Shown here: piece by piece, positions 34,855 through 43,394 of the stretch
Numbering within the stretch: the first letter of the stretch is position 1
Layout: each line of letters begins with the position of its first letter
Notes under the pieces: model-generated
Seen by the model: only the letters and a program-made list of their open reading frames with translations
What the model was told of the DNA's origin: nothing
Database searches by the model: none
NCBI RefSeq assembly: GCF_002165775.1
Contig: NZ_NDYP01000002.1
Span: forward strand, 310,001-374,000
Source: Campylobacter concisus
GTDB taxonomy: Bacteria; Campylobacterota; Campylobacteria; Campylobacterales; Campylobacteraceae
Reading direction: 5' to 3'
Length of the DNA stretch: 64,000 nucleotides
Position numbers and translations under genes: made by a program

Positions 34855-36222
34855 ATGTTTAAAAAGTCGCTAATGTTATTAGCCTGTCTAATGTCTTTTG
34901 GCTTTGCCGCAAACATGGATGCAAATAAATCTGACGCTTTAAACCTTAATGTTGTAAAAAACATTAAAGTTGCTCACAAAATGTCAGACTTATCAAAAAG
35001 CTGTGTTGAGTGCCACGCTAAAGAGACACCCGGCATAGTTGCCGATTGGAAAAATAGTCGCCACGCTCACGTTGGCGTAAGTTGTATGGATTGTCACTCT
35101 GTAAATGCAGATAATCCTATGGCTTCAGTTAATGTGCATCCAAAAGATTCTAACAACCATGTTTCAATGCTAGTTAGCCCAAAAACTTGTGCTAAGTGCC
35201 ACGAGAATGAAGTTGAAGAATTTACTAAGAGTGGTCACGCAAGAGGTGCTATGCAAATGTATGCTAACCCTGTGATAGTAAAACTAATGTATCACTATGA
35301 AGGTATGGATCATCCAGAATACAAAATGGCTCCAGACGCTACTGGTTGTTCTCAGTGCCACGGAACCGTCATCAAACTAGACGCTGATCACAAACCTACA
35401 AAAGAGACTTGGCCAAACTACGGTATAGGTAATGTTTATCCTGATGGTGGCGTAGGCGGATGTAAATCATGCCACAGCGCACACACATTTAGCATAGCTG
35501 AAGCTAGAAAACCAGCTGCTTGTGCATCTTGCCACCTTGGACCTGATCACCCAGATATTGAGATCTTTAACAACTCAATGCACGGACATATCTATAATAG
35601 CGAAGCTCACAAATGGAATTTTGATGCTGCTCCTGATACATGGGATGTACCAGACTTTAGAGCTCCAACTTGTGCAGCTTGCCACATGAGTGGTGTTGGT
35701 GAAACAACAACAACTCACAATGTTTCAAGAAGACTAAAATGGAACCTATGGGGCGTCAGCAGTAAGCTAAGAACAGCTGGTGATGAACAAGCTGCTGTTG
35801 TTTACGAAAAAACTGGCAAACTAAACGTAGGAACACCTCTAGCAGGTCATCCAAATGGACCAGAAGCAGCAAGAGCTGAGATGAAGCTAGTTTGTAAAGC
35901 TTGCCATACATCAACTCATACAGATAACTTCTTCATTATGGGTGATAAACAAGTAGAGCTTTATAACGTTTACAATGCTGAAGCAACTAAGATGCTTGAA
36001 GAGTTGAAAGCTAAAAACTTACTACTTGCAGATGCTTGGGAAGATGAATTCCAAGATATCTACTATCATATGTGGCACCATGAAGGCCGTCGTATGAGAC
36101 AAGGCGCTCTAATGGGTGGCCCTGACTATTCACACTGGCATGGTGTATTCGAAGTTAAGAACGACATTAGAAAACTTCGCAAAATCTATAAAGAAAGAAT
36201 TGAGTCTGGCAAAGTCCAGTAA
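34855..36222 (+). CDS. haoA: Octaheme hydroxylamine-oxidoreductase-type cytochrome c (epsilon-Hao, HaoA)
   Basis: The 455-residue periplasmic protein has a signal peptide (KKSLMLLACLMSFGFAA) and eight CxxCH sites at residues 50-54, 77-81, 112-116, 165-169, 203-207, 223-227, 273-277 and 347-351. Pentaheme NrfA would have five sites and often a CxxCK site, so NrfA is excluded. Eight hemes in this length point to the HAO family. In epsilonproteobacteria such proteins (epsilon-Hao) have been reported to lack the heme-tyrosine crosslink and to reduce nitrite or hydroxylamine to ammonium rather than oxidise hydroxylamine. The C-terminal YYHMWHHEGRRMRQGALMGGPDYSHWHG block (two parts) is HAO-like. 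An AAGGAGG site precedes the ATG, and a strong terminator follows. Confidence 0.9.
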   Translation: MFKKSLMLLACLMSFGFAANMDANKSDALNLNVVKNIKVAHKMSDLSKSCVECHAKETPGIVADWKNSRHAHVGVSCMDCHSVNADNPMASVNVHPKDSNNHVSMLVSPKTCAKCHENEVEEFTKSGHARGAMQMYANPVIVKLMYHYEGMDHPEYKMAPDATGCSQCHGTVIKLDADHKPTKETWPNYGIGNVYPDGGVGGCKSCHSAHTFSIAEARKPAACASCHLGPDHPDIEIFNNSMHGHIYNSEAHKWNFDAAPDTWDVPDFRAPTCAACHMSGVGETTTTHNVSRRLKWNLWGVSSKLRTAGDEQAAVVYEKTGKLNVGTPLAGHPNGPEAARAEMKLVCKACHTSTHTDNFFIMGDKQVELYNVYNAEATKMLEELKAKNLLLADAWEDEFQDIYYHMWHHEGRRMRQGALMGGPDYSHWHGVFEVKNDIRKLRKIYKERIESGKVQ

Positions 36223-36230
36223 TTCTTTTT

Positions 36231-36258
36231 AAGGTGGGAGTTTTCCCACCTTTTTATT
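36231..36258 (+). terminator. Terminator of haoCA
   Basis: AAGGTGGGA (36231-36239) pairs with TCCCACCTT (36244-36252) over a 4-base loop and is followed by TTTATTTTT. It is a strong rho-independent terminator 8 bases after haoA. Confidence 0.92.
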
Positions 36259-36415
36259 TTTAAATTCTAAAATTTTATCTTTTAGTTATTATCCTAAAGC
36301 AAATACCTTTTAACAATTATTTTTGTAAATTTAAATTATAAAATCATACGGCTTAGCACTACAAATTGTTCTAAATAATTAATAAAATCTATAATGTAAA
36401 TTTAAAAATATAAAA

Positions 36416-36421
36416 TATAAT
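36416..36421 (+). promoter_or_regulatory. -10 box for the metallophosphoesterase-psd operon
   Basis: A perfect TATAAT lies 22 bases before the TTG start at 36443, in a very AT-rich leader typical of Campylobacter sigma70 promoters. The 120 or so bases between the haoA terminator and this box show nothing else. Confidence 0.45.
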
Positions 36422-36442
36422 CTTTGTTTTCAAGGAGATATT

Positions 36443-37555
36443 TTGGGACTTTTTCGGATCATTATTGGGGCATTTATCTTTAGTGCTCTTACAAATTTAT
36501 ACTCATATAAACGTTTTATAAAAAAGGTATCTTTTTTTACTCCACATCTTAAAAAAATTCGCATATTCTTCTACATTATTAGTGTGCTTGAGTTTGTATT
36601 TGTTCTTCAACTAAGATTTTCTTTTTTAAATATAGAGCTATATTTGATAGCAGGAACTCTCATTGGTTTTTCACTATTTTTGTTTGGTGTTAGTTTATTT
36701 TATGATGTTGTTAGATGCATTTGTTCAAAAGCTCATTTTAATCCCACAAGACGAAAATTTATTAAATTTTGCTTTGATATAACATTTGTTGTTTTTATAG
36801 TTGCTTGCTTTTTAAAAGGAATTTTTAACGCACTTACTCCGCCAAAAATTAGACAAATTAGTATAAAAATAAAAAATTTACAAAGTGATCTAAAAATAGC
36901 CATGATAACCGACGTGCATATTGGCGAGTTTTTGCAAAAGGATTTTGTGGCTGAGCTTGTAAAAGAGATAAATTTAGCTAGACCAGACCTAGTGGTGATA
37001 GTTGGCGACTTGGTTGATATGAGAGCTGAGCTTATAGGCGATTTTTTGGATCCATTAAAAAACCTGAAAAGTACCTATGGCACCTTTTATGTCCCTGGCA
37101 ATCACGAATACTACCACGGAGTTGATGGGATATTAGAAAAAATTCGCGCTCTAGGCATTAGGGTGCTTGGCAATAAAAATGAAAAAATAGCTGGCATAAA
37201 TTTAGCAGGGGTCTATGATCTAGCTGGCATAAGGTTTAAAAATTTAGAGCCAAATTTAGACGAAGCACTAGCTGGACGCGACCCAAATTTGCCGACCATC
37301 CTACTCTCTCATCAGCCAAAATTTATAAAAACTATGCAAAAAGATGTCGATCTAGTCCTTTGCGGTCACACGCATGCTGGGCAAATTTTTCCTTTTAGTA
37401 TTCTAGTTTTGCTGGATCAGGGTTTTTTACATGGGCTTTATAAGATTAATGATAAAATGCAAGCTTATGTTAGTAGTGGCGCAGGATTTTGGGGGCCTCC
37501 AGTTAGGATCTTTGCCCCAAGTGAGATCGCTATTTTAAATTTAAGCAAGGACTAA
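36443..37555 (+). CDS. Membrane-anchored metallophosphoesterase (YkuE/YaeI-like)
   Basis: The 370-residue protein has about three N-terminal membrane helices (residues 1-130) and a calcineurin-like phosphoesterase domain. The metal ligands are all visible: D-x-H in ITDVHIGEF, GD in VIVGDLVD, GNHE in VPGNHEYY, SHQP and GHTH in LCGHTHAGQ. Relatives such as YaeI/LpxG-type enzymes act on envelope phosphate esters, but the substrate here is not known. The TTG start has AAGGAG at the right distance. It ends 1 base before psd, so the two form an operon; a role in phospholipid metabolism is possible by association. Confidence 0.88.
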   Translation: MGLFRIIIGAFIFSALTNLYSYKRFIKKVSFFTPHLKKIRIFFYIISVLEFVFVLQLRFSFLNIELYLIAGTLIGFSLFLFGVSLFYDVVRCICSKAHFNPTRRKFIKFCFDITFVVFIVACFLKGIFNALTPPKIRQISIKIKNLQSDLKIAMITDVHIGEFLQKDFVAELVKEINLARPDLVVIVGDLVDMRAELIGDFLDPLKNLKSTYGTFYVPGNHEYYHGVDGILEKIRALGIRVLGNKNEKIAGINLAGVYDLAGIRFKNLEPNLDEALAGRDPNLPTILLSHQPKFIKTMQKDVDLVLCGHTHAGQIFPFSILVLLDQGFLHGLYKINDKMQAYVSSGAGFWGPPVRIFAPSEIAILNLSKD

Positions 37556-37556
37556 A

Positions 37557-38351
37557 ATGAACAAGGACAATCTCTTTTCTCAAATTTTTGGCAAGGTTGC
37601 TAAATTAAACTTTTTCAAGCCGCTTCAAGAGCTTATCAACTCCTTTTATGTAAAGCTATTTAAGATCGATATGAGCGAGTTTAAGCCAGCAAGTGATTAT
37701 AAAAATTTAAACGAACTTTTCACTAGAAAGCTCATAAAGCCAAGAGAATTTGACGCAGCAGATGAGATATTTATAAGTCCTGTTGATGGTACCTGCCTTA
37801 GTTTTGGCACCACGAAAGAGCTAGAAGCTTTTAGTATAAAAGGCATGAGCTATGGGCTAAAGGAGCTTTTGGGGCAGGGCGAGCTTGAGGGCGAATATGA
37901 CTTTGCAAATATCTATCTTAGCCCAAAAGATTATCATCATTATCATGCGCCTTGCGATATTGCCATTAAAAAAGCCATATATATTCCGGGTAAACTTTAC
38001 AGCGTGGCTGCAAAATGGCTTGCAAAAGTAGACAGCCTTTATACAAAGAACGAACGCGTAGCACTATCTTGTGAGATGAAAAATGGTAAAAAACTTTGGC
38101 TTGTTTTTGTAGGTGCGCTAAATGTCGGAAAGATGAAATTTTGTTTTGATGAGCGCATACAGACAAATGCGATGGCAAATTTTACACAAATTTACGAGTA
38201 TGAAAATTTACATATCAAAAAGGGCGAGTGCCTCGGAAATTTCGAGCTTGGCTCAACTATTGTGATACTTAGCGAAAAAGATGTAATCGAATACAATCTC
38301 TTTGAAAATAAAGAGCTTAAATTTGCTGAGACCATTGGACTGATAAAATAA
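37557..38351 (+). CDS. psd: Phosphatidylserine decarboxylase
   Basis: The enzyme makes phosphatidylethanolamine in the inner membrane. It is a pro-enzyme that cleaves itself at LGST (residues 231-234) to create the pyruvoyl group on Ser233. The YHHYHAPCD segment (histidines near residue 125) and SPVDGT near residue 77 are family hallmarks. The length of 264 residues is near normal. It follows the metallophosphoesterase with one base between. Downstream is a 449-base gap. Confidence 0.95.
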   Translation: MNKDNLFSQIFGKVAKLNFFKPLQELINSFYVKLFKIDMSEFKPASDYKNLNELFTRKLIKPREFDAADEIFISPVDGTCLSFGTTKELEAFSIKGMSYGLKELLGQGELEGEYDFANIYLSPKDYHHYHAPCDIAIKKAIYIPGKLYSVAAKWLAKVDSLYTKNERVALSCEMKNGKKLWLVFVGALNVGKMKFCFDERIQTNAMANFTQIYEYENLHIKKGECLGNFELGSTIVILSEKDVIEYNLFENKELKFAETIGLIK

Positions 38352-38463
38352 ATACGCTAGGCATATAAGTAAAATTTTCATATCTTACTTGGCCGGTATC
38401 CTATTTGCTCAGATTTTGGTGGTTTTTTCATATATCCATATATAATATGAGCTTAAAATAGTA

Positions 38464-38595
38464 TTAGGTATGAAAGCTTGTAAAATATAATGAGTGCATT
38501 ATTTTATCTATCGAAATCTTTCTTGCTTTAATTGTGTTCTTCATTGAGCCATCAACCTCTGCAACTAAGCTATTATCTTTACTTATAAAACCCAT
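38464..38595 (-). pseudogene. Possible short gene or gene remnant
   Basis: In the 449-base gap between psd and ychF (38352-38800) the minus strand has a 43-codon frame starting MGFISKDNSLVAEVDGS and continuing with NTIKARKISIDKIMHSLYF. Codon use looks protein-like, and the frame stays open a few codons upstream of the ATG (KCYQLCDIN). There is no ribosome site. It may be a decayed gene fragment. Apart from this and a hairpin at 38778-38799 (TTTAGCCC/GGGCTAAA, touching the ychF stop), I see nothing else in the gap. Confidence 0.25.
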
Positions 38596-38800
38596 ATTGA
38601 TATCACAGAGCTGATAGCATTTACATCATTGCTTGTATAGAGAAGCTTATGTATCAATAAAAATTATTAATAAGACATAAGATAACTTAGTATATTTTTC
38701 AAAAGAATTTTTATCAACTATAATAAGGAAGTTTTAATTCACCTTATACAGCCAAAGGATTAAATATTTTTTGACTATTTAGCCCAAAAGAGGGCTAAAT

Positions 38801-39904
38801 TTAAACATTAAACCTAAAGTGCATTACATCGCCATCTTGTACGATGTATTCTTTGCCCTCAAGTCTCATTTTACCAGCCTCTTTGGCTCCGTTTTCACCG
38901 CCATGTGCGATGTAGTCCTCGTAGCCTATCACTTCAGCCCTGATGAAGCCCCTCTCAAAGTCATTGTGGATGACGCTTGCTGCTTTTGGTGCTTTCCAGC
39001 CTTTTGTGATCGTCCAAGCCCTTACTTCAACGACGCCAGCGGTGAAATAACTTATCAAATTTAGCTTTGCAAAAGACGTTCTTATGATCTTTTCAAGACC
39101 GCTTTCGCTCGTGCCAAGAGAGGCTAAAAATTCGTGTGCCTCTTCGTCGCTTAGGCCTATTAGCTCCTCTTCTACTTTGGCGCAAAGCTTGATAACCTCG
39201 TGATCTGAGGCTTTTGCGTACTCTTTTAGCGCTTTTACAAATTTATTATCTTCACTAAGCCCTTCTTCATCGACATTCGCACCATAAACTACCTCTTTTG
39301 CACTTAAAAGTCTTAGCTCTTTGTTAAGTGCCAAAAATGCCTCGCTATCTCTTTGCTCAAAGCTACTTGCACTTTTGCCTTCATTTAGGTGAGCAAGGAG
39401 TAAATTTGCTATCTCAAGCGCTTCTTTTGCGCCTTTTGCGTTTGCTTTAGCCTCTCTTGTGAGCTTTTCTATCTTTTTGTTTAGCTGCTCGATGTCAGCT
39501 AGTATCAGCTCAGTTTGGATGATCTCGATGTCTCTTACTGGATCGACGCTGCCCTCGACATGGGTGATGTTTTCATCCTCAAAGCAGCGAACTATGTGTA
39601 AAATAAGCTCGGTCTCCCTAATGTTTGATAAAAATTTATTGCCAAGTCCCTCACCAGAGCTCGCCCCTTTTACAAGGCCAGCGATATCTACGAATTCGAT
39701 GGTTGAATATTGAATTTTATTAGGATTAACTATCTTTGCAAGCTCATTTAGGCGTTTATCAGGTACTGGTACGATGGCTTTATTTGGCTCGATAGTGCAA
39801 AACGGATAGTTTGCACTCTCGGCATTTTGCGCCTTTGTAAGTGCATTAAATGTCGTTGATTTGCCCACATTTGGTAGGCCTACGATTCCAACTGAAAGTC
39901 CCAT
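38801..39904 (-). CDS. ychF: Ribosome-binding ATPase YchF
   Basis: The 367-residue Obg-related P-loop protein prefers ATP and binds ribosomes. G1 is GLPNVGKST near the N-terminus, FCTIEPN is the switch region, and [17 protein letters not shown] is G3. A C-terminal TGS domain ends in [18 protein letters not shown]. The ATG at 39904 has AAGGAG 5 bases before it; it overlaps the pepA stop as ATGA. It is the last gene of the minus-strand run rpiB-...-pepA-ychF. Confidence 0.96.
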   Translation of the reverse strand: MGLSVGIVGLPNVGKSTTFNALTKAQNAESANYPFCTIEPNKAIVPVPDKRLNELAKIVNPNKIQYSTIEFVDIAGLVKGASSGEGLGNKFLSNIRETELILHIVRCFEDENITHVEGSVDPVRDIEIIQTELILADIEQLNKKIEKLTREAKANAKGAKEALEIANLLLAHLNEGKSASSFEQRDSEAFLALNKELRLLSAKEVVYGANVDEEGLSEDNKFVKALKEYAKASDHEVIKLCAKVEEELIGLSDEEAHEFLASLGTSESGLEKIIRTSFAKLNLISYFTAGVVEVRAWTITKGWKAPKAASVIHNDFERGFIRAEVIGYEDYIAHGGENGAKEAGKMRLEGKEYIVQDGDVMHFRFNV

Positions 39905-41355
39905 CAATTCTCCTTGCTAAGTGCTTGTAAAAAGTATAAATTCATCCTAACGCCAGCTCCACTCGCACCTGCTTGGTTATATCCCCAAGCCTTTTCGCGG
40001 TACGCTGGACCTGCGATATCAAGGTGTAGCCACTTATCTTTATACTCATCTTTGATAAATTTGGCCAAAAACATGCCAGCTGTGATCGCGCCGCCATATC
40101 TGCTTGAGGCGCAGTTGCTAACGTCTGCGATCTGGCTTTTAATAAGTTCGCTAAGATAAGGGTTAAAATCAAGCGTAGTCGCTAGTTCGCCGCTATCTTC
40201 TATATTGTTTTTAAACTCGCTTTTTAGGCTCTCGCTGTTGCCCATGATGCCTGTTGTGTACTCGCCAAGCCCCACGACGCAAGCGCCAGTTAGGGTTGCC
40301 ATGTCGATTAGGATGTCTGGCTTAAAGTCTTGTGCGTAGCTTAGGCAATCAGCCAAGACCAAACGTCCCTCTGCATCGGTGTTTCTTACCTCTATGCTAA
40401 CGCCACTTCTTGAAATAAGCACGTCATCAGGCTTGTAGGCGTTGCCTCCGATCATATTTTCAGTGGCGCCCAAAATGGCGTGAATTTCAAATGGTAAATT
40501 TAGCTCTGCTGCGCCTTTTATGATGCCAAGTGCTGCTGCTGCGCCGCTTTTGTCTGATTTCATAGTAAGCATATAATCAGCCGGTTTCAAGCTAAGGCCA
40601 CCGCTATCGTATGTTAGGCCTTTGCCGACAAAGATGATGCGTTTTTTAGATTTTTTAGGCTTGTATGTTAGATGGATGAGCCTTGGTTTATGCACACTTG
40701 CGCGATTTACCGCCAAAAATGCGTTCATATTCTCTTTTGCTAGAAATTTCTCGTCATAGACCTCGCACTTTATGCTTGTGATGCTTTTGGCTAAATTTTG
40801 CGCATCCTCGGCCATCTTTTGTGGTGTATAAATTTCTGGGATTTCATTTACGATATCTTTTGCAAAATTTGTAGCATTTGCTACTATCTCTGCCTCTTTA
40901 AAGCCCTCATTTGCAGCTTTTAGATCGACCTTTTTGCCAGCAAATTCTTCAGTAGAAAAGATGACCTCTTTAAGGGTGTATTTCTCTTTTTTCTCTTTAT
41001 ATTTGTTAAATTCATAGCTTCCAAGCAAAAAACCCTCAGCTAGCGCTTCAAAGCTTAGTTTTTGGCACTCCGCTACGTAAGAAGCTAGCTTTATACTCTT
41101 GATGTTTAGCGATTTTAGCGCGTTATAAGCTTTAGCGGCTGCAACTCTAAGCTCGTCAAGATCAAGCTTAGAAAGTGGCACGTAAGCTCTTTTTGCCTCG
41201 CTTAGGATGAGGACGCTATCGCCTTTGTAATTGTTAAATTTAATAGCCTCTTTATCGCCTATAAATTTATGTTTTAAGTCCTTATCTACTACGAAAATTA
41301 GTTCAATATCAGCTTTTATATCTTTTAATTTTTTATCAACTATTTGAAACTGCAT
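39904..41355 (-). CDS. pepA: Leucyl aminopeptidase (cytosol aminopeptidase, M17)
   Basis: The 483-residue dizinc exopeptidase removes N-terminal residues from peptides. The signature NTDAEGRL is present, with VGKGLTYDSGGLSLKP (metal-binding Lys and Asp) upstream and MATLTGACVVGLG downstream. The N-terminal non-catalytic domain covers about residues 1-160. Length is normal. It overlaps dedA by 20 bases and ychF by a shared ATGA, an order conserved in C. jejuni. Confidence 0.96.
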   Translation of the reverse strand: MQFQIVDKKLKDIKADIELIFVVDKDLKHKFIGDKEAIKFNNYKGDSVLILSEAKRAYVPLSKLDLDELRVAAAKAYNALKSLNIKSIKLASYVAECQKLSFEALAEGFLLGSYEFNKYKEKKEKYTLKEVIFSTEEFAGKKVDLKAANEGFKEAEIVANATNFAKDIVNEIPEIYTPQKMAEDAQNLAKSITSIKCEVYDEKFLAKENMNAFLAVNRASVHKPRLIHLTYKPKKSKKRIIFVGKGLTYDSGGLSLKPADYMLTMKSDKSGAAAALGIIKGAAELNLPFEIHAILGATENMIGGNAYKPDDVLISRSGVSIEVRNTDAEGRLVLADCLSYAQDFKPDILIDMATLTGACVVGLGEYTTGIMGNSESLKSEFKNNIEDSGELATTLDFNPYLSELIKSQIADVSNCASSRYGGAITAGMFLAKFIKDEYKDKWLHLDIAGPAYREKAWGYNQAGASGAGVRMNLYFLQALSKEN

Positions 41356-41941
41356 GTCTTCTGTCTCTCCTTTCGTTTAAAATTTTATTTTCGATGCGCT
41401 TAAATGTGTAGATCAAAAGCCCCATAAATATGGCAACCACTGGGATAGCGACATACCAGTGCTCTTTTGCTTTTTGAAGTAGCACTAATATATGCTCGCC
41501 AAGTATCCAAGCAGGTATGGTGGTGATCGCCGCCCAGCACCAAGCGCTGATCAAATTTATAAAGGCATATTTTTTGGCGTCATAGCCGGTAAGTCCTATG
41601 CAAAGCGGTATGATGACACGAAAGCCATACATATAGCGTTGCAAAAAGATGATCGGCCAGCCGTATTTTTTCAGCATTATGTGCGCCACTGCAAATTTTC
41701 TCCGCTGCGTGTGAAGCCTTTTTGCGATGTATTTTTTATTGTAACGGCCAAGGTAGAAGTAAATTTGATCTCCCACAAAGCCTCCAAGTCCAGCAACAAA
41801 GATAGCAAGAGCGATATGCATGTGCGTGGTGTGAGCGAGAATTCCAGCCATTATTAAGGCCATCTCGCCCTCCATGATACACCAGACAAAAAGTATGATG
41901 TAGCCGTACTCTTTAAGCAGTTCTATAAAAAACTCTTCCAT
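41336..41941 (-). CDS. DedA-family membrane protein
   Basis: The 201-residue multi-pass protein has the DedA pattern: IILFVWCIMEGEMALIMAGILAH, FVAGLGGFVGDQIYFYLGRY and FGRYMYGFR-type sequence (IIFLQRYMYGFRVIIPLCIGLTG). DedA proteins act as transporters or flippases for membrane lipids and support proton motive force. The C-terminal tail is basic (ERRDRRHAVSNS). It follows apt by 1 base and overlaps pepA by 20 bases. Confidence 0.9.
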   Translation of the reverse strand: MEEFFIELLKEYGYIILFVWCIMEGEMALIMAGILAHTTHMHIALAIFVAGLGGFVGDQIYFYLGRYNKKYIAKRLHTQRRKFAVAHIMLKKYGWPIIFLQRYMYGFRVIIPLCIGLTGYDAKKYAFINLISAWCWAAITTIPAWILGEHILVLLQKAKEHWYVAIPVVAIFMGLLIYTFKRIENKILNERRDRRHAVSNS

Positions 41942-41942
41942 T

Positions 41943-42491
41943 CTAAACCTCTAAAACGCTGTAAATTTTAGTAAGCGACTTTAGCTTTTCGCTACCTTTT
42001 AGATCGACTAGATCTATGAGAAAGCACGCCTCTACGCAGGTTGCGTTAGTTTGATTGATAAGCTCAACTGAAGCCTTTGCAGTGCCTCCAGTGGCTATGA
42101 GATCGTCCATCAAAAGCACTCTAGCGCCCGCTTTTTCTCCAAAGGCGTCGATATGAATTTGCACTTCATCTACGCCGTATTCTAGGCTATATTTTTGAGA
42201 AAGCGTGATAAAAGGCAGTTTTTTTGGCTTGCGAATAGGCACAAAAGGTAGCCTTAGTCTTGCCGCAAGCGCCGCGCCAAAGATAAAGCCTCGTGACTCG
42301 ATACCAGCGATATAGTCGATATTTGCATCCTCATATCTAGCCACCAAATGATCTATCAAAAAGTTAAATGCCTCTTTGTTATTTAGTAGCGTCGTGATGT
42401 CGCGAAAGACTATGCCAGGCTTTGGAAAATCGTTTATGCAGCGAATAGAGTTTAGTAAAAATTCTTTGCCTTTTTGATCTAAAATTTTCAT
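41943..42491 (-). CDS. apt: Adenine phosphoribosyltransferase
   Basis: This purine-salvage enzyme makes AMP from adenine and PRPP. The PRPP-binding motif is [17 protein letters not shown] at about residue 120, [15 protein letters not shown] lies near the N-terminus, and [14 protein letters not shown] binds the base. The 182-residue length is normal. It lies 20 bases downstream of the small coiled-coil gene. Confidence 0.96.
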   Translation of the reverse strand: MKILDQKGKEFLLNSIRCINDFPKPGIVFRDITTLLNNKEAFNFLIDHLVARYEDANIDYIAGIESRGFIFGAALAARLRLPFVPIRKPKKLPFITLSQKYSLEYGVDEVQIHIDAFGEKAGARVLLMDDLIATGGTAKASVELINQTNATCVEACFLIDLVDLKGSEKLKSLTKIYSVLEV

Positions 42492-42511
42492 AAATTTCCT
42501 TAAATTTGAGG

Positions 42512-42844
42512 TTATAGTAGCGCTTCGATCTTGCCTTCAAGCTCACGAATGCGCTGTCTTAGCTTGTCGTTTTCTAGGCGGTACTGGGAATTTCTTGTGC
42601 GAAGTGAGGTCACGTCGTTTTTAGTTTTGTTTAGCTCGTCTGTTAAGATGTCGATGTTGCCGAGGCTTCGTTGAAGTTGGATCTGAAATTTTCTTATGAC
42701 GACCTCGGTGTCTTGGAGGTTATTTTTCATAAAATCTTTTGTCGCACGCTCTTTTTTAAGAAGCGTTTTAAAGTAAAAAACCATGACGGTTAGGTAGATC
42801 GCAGCACAAACAAGAGCAGTAAAAACGATCCACTCGCCTATCAT
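42512..42844 (-). CDS. Small membrane-anchored coiled-coil protein
   Basis: The 110-residue protein has one N-terminal membrane helix ([21 protein letters not shown]) followed by a heptad-rich coiled coil from about residue 30 to the end ([34 protein letters not shown]). No enzyme motif is present. The anchor-plus-coil design resembles small scaffolding or division-associated proteins, but this is only shape. It overlaps rpiB by 4 bases, and a homologue stands between rpiB and apt in C. jejuni (Cj0926 by position). Function unknown. Confidence 0.75.
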   Translation of the reverse strand: MIGEWIVFTALVCAAIYLTVMVFYFKTLLKKERATKDFMKNNLQDTEVVIRKFQIQLQRSLGNIDILTDELNKTKNDVTSLRTRNSQYRLENDKLRQRIRELEGKIEALL

Positions 42845-43284
42845 TTGGCTTCCTTAAGCTCTATTTTTTTGATTCTTCTTTCATGTCTGCCGCCTGCAAA
42901 CTCTGTCTTTAAAAATGTTTCAAGTGCTGCTGTAGCCACGCCAGCTCCAATAACCCTTGCTCCAAAAGCGATAACGTTTGCATCGTTATGTTCTCTTGCA
43001 AGTCTAGCGGTAAATTCGTCGTGACAAAGGGCACACCTTACGTTTTCATGCCTGTTTGCAGCGATTGATATGCCAATACCTGTGCCACAAATGAGCACGC
43101 CGTAGCAGTTAGGCTCAAGCTTGCTTGCTAGCAAATGCGCATAATCAGGGTAATCAACGCTATTTTTGTCATTCGTACCAAGGTTAATGACTTCGTGCCC
43201 AAGCCTTTTTATGACCTCTTTTAGCTCTGCTTTTAACTCTATACCGGCGTGATCGCAAGCGATAAAAATTTTATCTATTTTCAT
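42841..43284 (-). CDS. rpiB: Ribose-5-phosphate isomerase B
   Basis: The enzyme interconverts ribose-5-phosphate and ribulose-5-phosphate. The N-terminal IACDHAGIELK, the catalytic Cys in LICGTGIGISIAANR and the following CHDEFTARLAREHNDANVIAFGARV are diagnostic of RpiB/LacAB. The frame opens upstream to 43440 without likeness; the ATG at 43284 gives 147 residues, the family length. It starts the minus-strand run to ychF and is divergent from the DUF4139 gene. Confidence 0.95.
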   Translation of the reverse strand: MKIDKIFIACDHAGIELKAELKEVIKRLGHEVINLGTNDKNSVDYPDYAHLLASKLEPNCYGVLICGTGIGISIAANRHENVRCALCHDEFTARLAREHNDANVIAFGARVIGAGVATAALETFLKTEFAGGRHERRIKKIELKEAK

Positions 43285-43394
43285 GAAAAATCCAATAAAT
43301 TTTTTGCAGATTATAGTCAAAGTTGCATTAAAATAAAATTTTGCTTGCATGTGAGAAAAGGCTATAATTTGTGAAATTTTTAAAAGGGAAAAAT

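Noticed and set aside
34273-36222. Annotation as nrfHA (pentaheme cytochrome c nitrite reductase)
   Set aside because: The larger protein has eight CxxCH sites, not five, and no CxxCK site.
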